A stretch of 64,000 nt of DNA from Chamaelirium japonicum (Eukaryota; Streptophyta; Magnoliopsida; Liliales; Melanthiaceae): the NCBI GenBank assembly GCA_947650365.1, contig CANTAL010000132.1, forward strand, positions 620,001 through 684,000, in the 5' to 3' direction. The position numbers and the translations under genes are program-made. Shown here piece by piece: positions 50,501 to 62,246 of the stretch. Within the stretch, counting starts at the first letter, position 1; each line of letters starts with the position of its first letter. The notes under the pieces were generated by a model that was given only the letters and a program-made list of their open reading frames with translations, ran no database searches and was not told the origin of the DNA.

Positions 50501-51289
50501 ATGAATGGATTGTACGAATGAATTAGAATGGATCGTACGAATGAATTAGATTGGATCGTGCGAATGAATTAGATTGGATCATACAAATGAGTTAGAATGG
50601 ATCGTACGAATGAATTTGAATGGATCGTGCGAATGAATTAGAATGGATCGTACGAATGAACTAGAATGGATCGTACGAATGAAGTAGAATGGATACATTC
50701 GAGCGAATGAATTAGAATGGATCGTACGAATGAATTAGAATGAATTAGAATGGATTCGGCTAATTAACTAGAATGGATTAGAATGGATTCATTGAATGAA
50801 TGGATGGATCGTACGATCCATTCTATTTCGTACGAATGAATTAGAATAGATCGTACGAATGAACTAGAATGGATACATTCGTGCGAATGAATTAGAATGA
50901 ATCATACAAATGAGTAAGAATGGATCATACAAAAGAATTAGAATGGATCGTGTGGATGAATTAGAATGGATCGTATGAATGAATTAGAATGGATACATTC
51001 GTGTGAATGAATTAGAATGGATCGTACGAATGAATTAGATTGTATCGTACGAATGAATTAGAATGGATCGTACGAATGAATTAGAATGGATCGTGCGAAT
51101 GAATTAGAAAGGATCGTACGAATGAATTAGATTGTATCGTACGAATGAATTAGAATGGATCGTGCGAATGAATTAGAATGGATCATACGAATGAATTAGA
51201 ATGGATCGTGCGAATGAATTAGAATGGATCGTACGAATGAATTAGAATGAATCATGCGAATGAATTAGAATAAATCATACGAATGAATG
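50501..51289 (-). repeat. Satellite block, R orientation
   Basis: R tract with the divergent GGATTCGGCTAATTAAC joint (50,731-50,785, partner 7,321-7,380) and a scrambled patch at about 50,785-50,835. Confidence 0.87.
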
Positions 51290-51663
51290 GATCCATTCTA
51301 ATTCATTCGTACGATCTATTCTAATTCATTCGTAAGATACATTCTATTCTAATTCATTCGTACGATCCATTCTAATTCATTCGTACGATCCATTCTTATT
51401 CATTCGCACGAATGTATCCATTCTAATTCATTCGTACGATGTATTCTAATTCATTCGTACGATCCATTCTAATTCATTCGTACGATCCATTCTAATTCAT
51501 TCGTACGATACAATCTAATTCATTCGTATGATCCATTCTAATTCATTCGCACGATACAATCTAATTCATTCGTATGATCCATTCTAATTCATTCGCACGA
51601 TACAATCTAATTCATTCGTACGATCCATTTTAATTCATTCCTACGATCCATTCTAATTCATTC
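51290..51663 (+). repeat. Satellite block, F orientation
   Basis: F tract starting at GAATGGATCCATTC. It includes two alternating GATCC / GATAC dimers near 51,520-51,600. Confidence 0.89.
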
Positions 51664-52978
51664 GTGAGAATGAATTAGAATGGATCGTACGAATGAATCA
51701 GAATGTATACAATTAGAATGGATCGTACGAATGAATTAGAATGGATCGTGCGAAAGAATTAGAATGGATCATATGAATGAATTAGAATGGATCGTGCGAA
51801 TGAATTAGAATAGATCGTACGAATGAATTAGAATGGATACATTCGTGCGAATGAATTAGAATGGATCGTACGAATGAATTAGAATGGATCATGCAAATGA
51901 ATTAGAATGGATCGTATGAATGAATTAGAATGGATACATTCGTGCGAATGAATTAGAATGGATCGTACGAATGAGTAAGAATGGATCGTACGAATGAATT
52001 AGAATGGATCGTACGAATGAATTAGAATGGATCGTGCGAATGAATTAGAATAGATCGTAGAAACGAATTATAATGGATCGTGCAAATGAATTAGATTGGA
52101 TCGTGCGAATGAATTAGAATGGATCATACAAATGAATTAGAATGGATCGTACGAATGAATTAGAATGGATCGTACGAATGAATTAGAATAGATCGTATGA
52201 CTGAATTAGAAAGGATCGTACGAATGAATGGATCGTACGAATGAATTAGATTGTATCATACGAATGAATTAGAATGGATTGTGCGAATGAATTAGAATGG
52301 ATCGTGCGAATGAATTCGAATGGATCGTGCGAATGAATTAGAAGGGATCGTACGAATGAATTAGAATGGATCGTACGAATGAATTAGAATGGATACATTC
52401 GTGCGAAATAATTAGAATGAATCGTACGAATGAATTACAATGGATCGTACGAATGAATTAGAATAAATCGTACGAATGAATGGATCCATTCGTACGATCG
52501 TATGAATGAATTAGAATGGATCGTACGAATGAATTAGAATGGATCATTCGAATGAATTAGAATAGATCCTACGAATGAATTAGAATGGATACATTCGTGC
52601 GAATGAATTAGAATGGATCGTGCGAATGAATTAGAATGGATCGTGCGAAAGAATTAGAATGGATTGTATGAATGAATTAGAATGGATCGCATGAATGAAT
52701 TACAATGGATCGTGCGAATGAATTAGAATGGATCGTGCGAATGAATTAGAATCGATCGTGCGAATGAATTAGAATGGATACATTCGTGTGAATGAATTAG
52801 AATGAATCGTACGAATGAGTAAGAATGGATCATACAAATGAATTAGAATGATCGTACGAATGAACTAGAATGGATCGTACGAATGAATTAGAATAGATCG
52901 TACGAATGAATTAGAATGGATACATTTGTGCGAATGAATTAGAATCGATCGTACGAATGAATTAGATTGTATCGTACG
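51664..52978 (-). repeat. Satellite block, R orientation
   Basis: R tract with a short scrambled spot near 52,478-52,505 (GGATCCATTCGTACGATCG). Confidence 0.9.
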
Positions 52979-53512
52979 ATCTATTCCAATTCATTCATAC
53001 GATCTATTCTAATTCATCCACACGATCCATTCTAATTCATTTGTATGATCCATTCTTACTCATTCGTACGATTCATTCTAATTCATTCGCACGAATGTAT
53101 CCATTCTAATTCATTCGCACGATCCATTCTAATTCATTCGCACGATCCATTGTAATTCATTCATACGATCCATTCTAATTCATTCATACAATCCATTCTA
53201 ATTCTTTCGCACGATCCATTCTAATTCATTCGCATGATCCATTCTAATTCATTCGTACAATCCATTCTAATTCATTCGCACAAATGTATCCATTCTAATT
53301 CATTCGTACGATCCATTCTAATTCATTCGTACGATCCATTCTAATTCATTCGTACGATACGATCCATTCTAATTCATTCGTACGATCCATTCTAATTCAT
53401 TCGTACGATCTATTCTAATTCAGTCGTACGATCGATTCCAATTCATACGTATGATCCATTCTAATTCAGTCGTACAATCCTTTCTAATTCATTCATACGA
53501 ACCATTCTAATG
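52979..53512 (+). repeat. Satellite block, F orientation
   Basis: F tract. Its end (53,442-53,512) matches the CATACGTATGATCC...GAACCATTC series near 33,622 and 61,441. Confidence 0.89.
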
Positions 53513-53598
53513 GATCGTACGAATGAATTAGAATGGATACATTCGTGCGACTGAATTAGAATAGATCGTATGAATGAATTAGAATAGATACCTTCGTG
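53513..53598 (-). repeat. R islet ending in TACCTTCGTGCG
   Basis: Second of three copies of this islet (others at 33,690 and 61,509). Confidence 0.87.
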
Positions 53599-54123
53599 CG
53601 ATCCATTCTAATTCATTCGTACGATACAATCTAATTCATTCGTACGATTCATTCATTCGTACGATCCATTCTATTTCATTCGTACGATCTATTCTAATTC
53701 ATTCATACGATCCATTCTAATTCATTCGCACGATCCAATCTAATTCATTCATACGATCCATTCTAATTCATTCGTATGATCCATTCTACTTCATTCACAC
53801 GATCCATTCTAATTCATTCGCACAATCCATTCTAATTCATTCGTACGATCCATTCTAATTCATTCGTACGATCCATTCTAATTCATTCGCACGAATGTAT
53901 CCATTCTAATTCATTCGTACGATCCATTCTAATTCATTCATACGATCCATTCTAATTCATTCGTACGATCCATTCTAATTCATTCGCACGATCCATTCTA
54001 ATTCATTCGTACGATACAATCTAATTCATTCGTACGATCCATTCTAATTCATTCGTATGATCCATTCTAATTCATTCGTACTATCCATTCTAATTCATTC
54101 ATACGATCCATTCTAATTCATTC
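53599..54123 (+). repeat. Satellite block, F orientation
   Basis: F tract ending at the inverted joint TAATTCATTCG, TG, CGAATGAATTA near 54,126. Confidence 0.9.
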
Positions 54124-57100
54124 GTGCGAATGAATTAGAATGGATCGTACGAATGAATTAGAATGGATACATTCGTGCGAATGAATTAGAATGGATCGCA
54201 CGAATGAGTAAGAATGAATCGTACGAATGAAATAGAATGGATCAAACAAATGAATTTGAATGGATCGTGCGAATGAATTAGAATGGATCGTACGAATGAA
54301 CTAGAATGGATCGTACGAATGAAATAGAATGGATCGTACGAATGACTTAGAATGGATCGTACAAATGAATTAGAATAGATCGTACGAATGAATTAGAATG
54401 GATACATTCGTGCGAATGAATTAGAATGGATCGTACGAATGAATTAGAATGGATCGTGCGAATGAGTTAGAATAGATCGTACGAATGAATTAGAATAGAT
54501 ACATTCGTGCGAAAGAATTAGAATGGATTGTATGAATGAATTAGAATGGATCGTATGAATGAATTACAATGGATCGTGCGAATGAATTAGAATGGATCGT
54601 GCGAATGAATTAGAATGGATACATTCGTGCGAATGAATTAGAATGAATCGTACGAATGAGTAAGAATGGATCATACAAATGAATTAGAATGGATCGTGTG
54701 GATGAATTAGAATGGATCGTATGAATGAATTAGAATGGATACATTCGTGTGAATGAATTAGAATGGATCGTACGAATGAATTAGATTGTATCGTACGAAT
54801 GAATTAGAATGGATCGTACGAATGAATTAGATTGTATCGTACGAATGAATTAGAATGGATCGTGCGAATGAATTAGAATGGATCATACGAATGAATTAGA
54901 TTGTATCGTGCGAATGAATTAGAATGGATCATACGAATGAATTAGATTGTATCGTGCGAATGAATTAGAATGAATCATACGAATGAATTAGATTGTATCG
55001 TACGAATGAATTAGAATGGATCGTACGAATGAATTAGAATGGATCGTACAAATGAATTAGAATGGATCGTATGAATGAATTAGAATACATCGTACGAATG
55101 AATTAGAATGGATACATTCGTGCGAATGAATAAAAATGGATCGTACGAATGAATTAGAATGGATCGTACGAATGAATTAGAATGGATCGTATTAATGAAT
55201 TAGAATAGATCATGCGAATGAATTAGAATAGATCGTACGAATGAATTAGAATGGATAGATTCATGCGAATGAATTAGAATGTATCGTACGAATGAATTAG
55301 AATGGATCGTACGAATGAATTAGATTGTATCGTACGAATGAATTAGAATGGATCGTGCGAATGAATTAGAATGGATCATACGAATGAATTAGATTGTATC
55401 GTGCGAATGAATTAGAATGGATCATACAAATGAATTAGATTGTATCGTGCGAATGAATTAGAATGGATCATACGAATGAATTAGATTGTATCGTACGAAT
55501 GAATTAGAATTGATGTTACAAATGAATTAGAATGGATCGTACGAATGAATTAGAATGGATCGTATGAATGAATTAGAATACATCGTACGAATGAATTAGA
55601 ATGGATACATTCGTGCGAATGAATTAGAATGGATCATACGAATGAATTAGAATGGATCGTGCGAATGAATTAGAATGGATCGTACGAATGAATTAGAATG
55701 GATCATACGAATGAATTAGATTGTATCGTACGAATGAATTAGAATGGATCGTGCGAATGAATTAGAATGGATCGTATAAATGAATTAGAATGGATCATAC
55801 GAATGAATTAGATTGTATCGTACGAATGAATTAGAATGGATCGTACGAATGAATTAGAATGGATACATTCGTGCGAATGAATTAGAATGGATCGTACGAA
55901 TGAGTAAGAATGGATCGTACGAATGAAATAGAATGGATCGTATGAATGAATTTGAATGGATCGTGCGAATGAATTAGAATGGATCGTATGAATGAACTAG
56001 AATGGATCGTACGAATGAAGTAGAATGGATACATTCGTGCGAATGAATTAGAATGGATCGTACGAATGAATTAGAATGATCGTACGAATGAACTAGAATG
56101 GATCGTACGAACGAATTAGAATAGATCGTACGAATGAATTAGAATGGATACATTTATGCGAATGAATTAGAATCGATCGTACGAATGAATTAGAATGGAT
56201 TGTGCGAATGAATTAAATTGGATCGTGCGAATGAATTAGAATGGATCGTACGAATGAATTAGAATCGATCGTACGACTGAATTAGAATAGATCATACGAA
56301 TGAATTAGAATGGATACATTCGTACGAATGAATTAGAATGGATCGTACGAATGAATTAGAATGGATCGTGCGAATGAATTAGAATGGATCATATGAATGA
56401 ATTAGAATTGATCGTGCGAATGAATTAGAATGGATCGTGCGAATGAATTAGAATGGATCGTACGAATGAATTAGAATGGATTGTACGACTGAATTAGAAT
56501 GGATCATACGAATGAATTAGATTGTATCGTACGAATGAATTAGAATGGATCATACGATTGAATTAGAATGGATCATACGAATGTATTAGAATTGATCGTA
56601 CGAATGAATTAGAATGGATCGTACGAATGAATTAGAATGGATCGTACGAATGAATTAGAATGGATCGTACGAATGAATTAGAATAGATCGTATGAATGAA
56701 TTAGAATAGATCGTACGAATGAATGGATCGTACGAATGAATTAGATTGTATCGTACGAATGAATTAGAATGGATCGTGCGAATGAATTAGAATGGATCGT
56801 ACGAATGAATTAGAATGGATTGTACGACTGAATTAGAATGGATCATACGAATCAATTAGATTATATCGTACAAATGAATTAGAATGGATCGTGCGAATGA
56901 ATTAGAATGGATAGTACGAATGAATTAGAAAGGATCGTACGAATGAATTAAAATGGATCGTACGAATGAATTAGATTGTATCGTACGAATGAATTAGAAT
57001 GGATCGTGCGAATGAATTTGAATGGATCGTACGAATGAATTAGAATGGATCGTACCAATGAATTAGATTGTATCGTTAGAATGAATTAGAATGGATCATG

Positions 57101-57229
57101 CGAATGAATTAGAATGGATCGTACGAATGAATTAGAATGGATCGTATGAATGAATTAGAATTGATCGTACGAATGAATTAGAATAGATCGTACGAATGAA
57201 GTAGAATGGATACATTCGTACGAATGAAT
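54124..57229 (-). repeat. Satellite block, R orientation, 3.1 kb
   Basis: The longest uninterrupted R tract. It contains two imperfect ~0.45-kb repeats (about 54,760-55,150 and 55,260-55,620) built on dimers of GGATCATACG and TTGTATCGTGCG units, related to 40,240-40,660, and a GAGTAAG module at about 55,890-56,130. Confidence 0.92.
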
Positions 57230-57480
57230 TTGCACGATCATTCATACGATCCATTCTAATTCATTCGTACGATCTAATTCATTCTATTCTAATTCATTCG
57301 TACGATCCATTCGTACGATCCATTGAATGTATACGTACGATCTAGAATGAATACATTCTAATTCAATCGTACGAATGAATTAGAATGGATACACTTGTAG
57401 AATGAATTGTACGATTCTAATTCATTCGCACGTACGATCTAATTCATACAATTCATTCGTACGATCTATTCTAATTCATT
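57230..57480. repeat. Scrambled satellite patch
   Basis: About 250 bp of truncated units in both orientations (TTTGCACGATCATTC, GAATGTATACGTACG, GGATACACTTGTAG, AATTGTACGATTC). Still derived from the satellite. Confidence 0.82.
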
Positions 57481-57851
57481 CGTACGATCCATTCTAAGTC
57501 ATTCGTACGATCCATTCTATTTCATTCGTACGATCCATTCTAGTTCATTCGTACGATCCATTCTAATTCATTCGCACGATCCATTCAAATTCATTTGTTT
57601 GATCCATTCTATTTCATTCATACGATTCATTCTTACTCATTCGTGCGATCCATTCTAATTCATTCGCACGAATGTATCTATTCTAATTCAGTCGTACAAT
57701 CCATTCTAATTCATTAATACGATCCATTTTAATTCATTCGTACGATCTGTTCTAATTCATTCGCATGATCCATTCTAATTCATTCGTACGATCCATTCAA
57801 TTCATTCACACGAATGTATCCATTCTAATTCCTTCGCACGATCCATTCTAA
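57481..57851 (+). repeat. Satellite block, F orientation
   Basis: F tract with units TAAGTCATTCG, TATTTCATTCG and TAGTTCATTCG in the same order as near 910-960 and 29,590-29,660. Confidence 0.88.
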
Positions 57852-57961
57852 TGAATGAATTAGAATGGATCGTACGAATGAATTAGAATGGATCGTACGA
57901 ATGAATTAGAATGGATCGTACGAATGAATTTGAATGGATCATGCGAATGAATTAGATTGCA
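57852..57961 (-). repeat. Short R islet
   Basis: Four to five R units entered at AATGAATGAATTAG and ending at GATTGCATCTACTTC. Confidence 0.87.
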
Positions 57962-60900
57962 TCTACTTCATTCATACGATCCATTCTAGTTCATTCATAC
58001 GATCCATTCTAATTCATTCGTACGATCCATTCTAATTCATTCGCACGATCTATTCTAATTCATTCATACGATCTATTCTAATTCATTCGCACGATCCATT
58101 CTAATTCATTCTAATTCATTCAAATTCATTCGTACGATCCATTCTATTTCATTCGTACGATCCTTTCTTACTTATTCGTACGATCCATTCTAATTCATTC
58201 ACACGAATGTATCCATTCTAATTCATTCGTACGATCCATTCTAATTCATTCGCACGAATGTATCCATTCTACTTCATTCGTACGATCCATTCTAATTCAT
58301 TCACACGAATGTTTCCATTATAATTCATTCGTACGATCTATTCTAATTCATTCGTACGATCCATTCTAATTCATTAATACGATCCATTCTAATTCATTCG
58401 TACGATCCATTCTAATTCATTCGCACGAATGTATCCATTCTAATTCATTCGTATTTTCCATTCTAATTCATTCGCACGATCCATTCTAATTCATTCGTAC
58501 GATACAATCTAATTCATTCGTACGATCCATTCTAATTCATTCGCACGAATGTATCCATTCTAATTCATTCGTACGATCCATTCTAATTCATTCGCACGAT
58601 CTATTCAAATTCATTCGTACGATCCATTCTAATTCATGCGCACGAATGTATCCAGTCTAATTCATTCGTACGATCTATTCTAATTCATTCGCACGATCCA
58701 TTCTAATTCATTCATATGATCCATTCTAATTCATTCGCACGATCCATTCTAATTCATTCGTATGATCCATTCAAATTCATTCGCACGGATGTATCCATTC
58801 TAATTCATTCGTACGATCTATTCTAATTCAGTCGTACGATCCATTCTAATTCATTAGTACGATCCATTCTAATTCATTCGTACGATCCATTCTAATTCAT
58901 TCGCACGATCCATTCTAATTCATTCGTACGATCCATTCTAATTCATTCGCACGATCCATTCTAATTCATTCATACGATCCATTCTAATTCATTCGCACGA
59001 TCCATTCTAATTCATTCGTACGATCCATTCATTCGTACGATCCATTGTATTTCATTCATACGATCTATTCTAATTCATTCGTACGATCCATTCTAATTCA
59101 TTCGCACGATCCATTCTAATTCATTCGTACAATCCATTCTAATTCATTCACACGAATGTATCCATTCTAATTCAATCGTATGATCTATTCTAATTCATTC
59201 GCATGATCCATTCTAATTTATTCATACGATCCATTCTAATTCATTCGTACGACCCATTCTAATTCATTCGCACGATCCATTCTAATTCATTCGTACGATC
59301 CATTCTAATTCATTCGTACGATCCATTCTAATTTATTCATACGAACCATTCTAATTCATTCATACAATCCATTCTAATTCATTCGTACGATCCATTCTAA
59401 TTAATTCGTACGATACAATCTAATTCATTCATATGATCCATTCTAATTCAGTCGTACAATCTATTCTAATTCATTCGTACGATCCATTTTAATTCATTCG
59501 CACGATCCATTCTAATTCATTCGCACGATCCATTCTAATTCATTCATACGATCCATTCTAATTCATTCGCACGATCCATTCAAATTCATTCGTACGATCC
59601 ATTCTAATTCATTCGCACGAATGTATCAATTCTAATTCATTCTTACGATCTATTCTAATTCATTCGTACGATTGATTCTAATTCATTCGTACGATCCATT
59701 TTAATTCATTTGCACGATCCAATCTAATTCATTCGCACGATCCATTCTAATTCATTCGCACGATCCATTCTAATTCATTCGCACGATCCATTCTAATTCA
59801 TTCGCACGATCCATTCTAATTCATTCGTACGATCCATTCTAATTCATTCGCACGATCCATTCTAATTCATTCGTACGATACAATCTAATTCATTCGTACG
59901 ATCCATTCATTCGTACGATCCATTCTATTTCATTCATACGATCTATTCTAATTCATTCGTACGATCCATTCTAATTCATTCGCACGATCCATTCTAATTC
60001 ATTCGTACGATACAATCTAATTCATTCGTACGATCCATTCATTCGTACGATCCATTCTAATTCATTCATACGATCTATTCTAATTCATTCGTACGATCCA
60101 TTCTAATTCATTCGTACGATCCATTCTAATTCATTCGTACGATCCATTCTAATTCATTCGCACGATCTAATCTAATTCATTCGTACGATCCATTCTAATC
60201 CGTTCGAACGATCCATTCTAATTCATTTGCACGGTCCATTCAAATTCATTCGCACGATCCATTCTAATTCATTCGCACGATCCATTCTAATTCATTCGTA
60301 CGATCCATTCTAATTCATTCGTATGATCCAATCTAATTCATTCGCACGATCCAATCTAATTCATTCGTACGATCCATTCTAATTCATTCGCACGATCTAT
60401 TCTAATTCATTCGCACAATCCATTCTAATTCATTCGTACGATCCATTCTAATTCATTCGCACGATCCATTCTAATTCATTCGTACGATACAATCTAATTC
60501 ATTCGTATGATCCATTCTAATTCATTCGTACGATCCATTCTAATTCATTCGCATGATCCATTCTAATTCACTCGTACGATCCATTCTAATTCATTCGCAC
60601 GAATGTATCCATTCTAATTCATTCGTACGATCTATTCTAATTCATTCGCATGATCCATTCTAATTCATTCATACAATCGATTCTAATTCGTACATATGAT
60701 CCATTCTAATTCATTCGCACGATCCATTCTAATTCATTCGTACGATCCATTCTAATTCATTCGTATGAGCCATTTAAATTCATTCGTACGATCCATTCTA
60801 ATTCATTCATATGATCATACAATCCATTCTAATTCATTCGTACGATCCATTCGAATTCATTCGCACGGTCCATTCTAATTCATTCGTATGATACAATCTA

Positions 60901-61508
60901 ATTCATTCGTATGATCCATTTTAATCTAGTCGTACAATCCATTCTAATTCATTCGTACGATCCATTCTAATTCATTCGCACGATCCATTCTAATTCATTC
61001 GCACGATCAATTCTAATTCATTCATATGATCCATTCTAATTCATTCGCACGATCCATTCTAATTCATTCGTACGATCCATTCTAATTCATTCGCACGAAT
61101 GTATCCATTCTAATTCATTCGTACGATCTATTCTAATTCAGTCGTACGATCGATTCTAATTCATTCGTACGATCCATTCTAATTCATTCGCACGATCCAA
61201 TCTAATTCATTCGTACGATCCATTCTAATTCATTCGTACGATCCATTCTAATTCATTCGCACGATCCATTCTAATTCATTCGTACAATCCATTCTAATTC
61301 ATTCGCACGAATGTATCCATTCTAATTCATTCGTACGATCCATTCTAATTCATTTGTACGATCTATTCTAATTCATTCGTACGATCCATTCTAATTCATT
61401 CGCATGATCCATTCTAATTCATTCGTACGATACAATCTAATTCATACGTATGATCCATTCTAATTCAGTCGTACAATCCTTTCTAATTCATTCATACGAA
61501 CCATTCTA
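57962..61508 (+). repeat. Satellite block, F orientation, 3.5 kb
   Basis: Long F tract. Near 59,025-60,060 units truncated to CCATTCATTCGTACG recur with a common neighbourhood. The end (60,980 on) is the partner of 33,160-33,790. Confidence 0.92.
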
Positions 61509-61610
61509 ATGGATCGTACGAATGAATTAGAATGGATACATTCATGCGAATGAATTAGAATAGATCGTATGAATGAATTAGAATAGATACCTTCGTGCGA
61601 TCCATTCGTA
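60980..61610. repeat. ~0.63-kb module (partner 33,160-33,790)
   Basis: Same variant order as the left partner at an offset of 27,820. Confidence 0.85.
61509..61597 (-). repeat. R islet ending in TACCTTCGTGCG
   Basis: Third copy of this islet (others at 33,690 and 53,513). Confidence 0.87.
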
Positions 61611-62002
61611 CGATCCATTCTAATTCATTCGCACGATCCATTCTAATTCATTCATACGATACAATCTAATTCATTCGTGCGATCCATTCTAATTCATTCA
61701 TACGATCCATTCTAATTCATTCGTACTATCCATTCTAATTCATTCGCACGATCCATTCTAATTCATTCGTACGATACAATCTAATTCATTCGTATGATCC
61801 ATTCTAATTCAGTCGTACAATCCATTCTAATTCATTCGTACGATCCATTCTAATTCATTCGCACGATCCATTCTAATTCATTCGCACGATCAATTCTAAT
61901 TCATTCATATGATCCATTCGAATTCGTTCGCACGATCCATTCTAATTCATTCGTACGATCCATTCTAATTCATTCGCACGAATGTATCCATTCTAATTCA
62001 TT
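61598..62002 (+). repeat. Satellite block, F orientation
   Basis: F tract broken off at CATTCCACGACTGAATTAG, an abrupt joint to R. Confidence 0.89.
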
Positions 62003-62246
62003 CCACGACTGAATTAGAATGGATCATACGAATGAATTAGATTGTATCGTACGAATGAATTAGAATGGATCGTGCGAATGAATTAGAATGGATCGTATGA
62101 ATGAATTAGAATGGATCGTGCGAATGAATTAGAATAGATCGTACGAATGAATTAGAATGGATACATTCCTGCGAATGAATTAGAATGGATCGTACGAATG
62201 AATTAGAATGGATACATTCGTGCGAATGAATTACAATGGATCGTGC
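62003..62246 (-). repeat. Satellite block, R orientation
   Basis: R tract parallel to 12,118-12,374 (same order, same exit GTGCGAATGTATCC, then CTACTTCATTCG). It marks another dispersed duplication. Confidence 0.88.
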
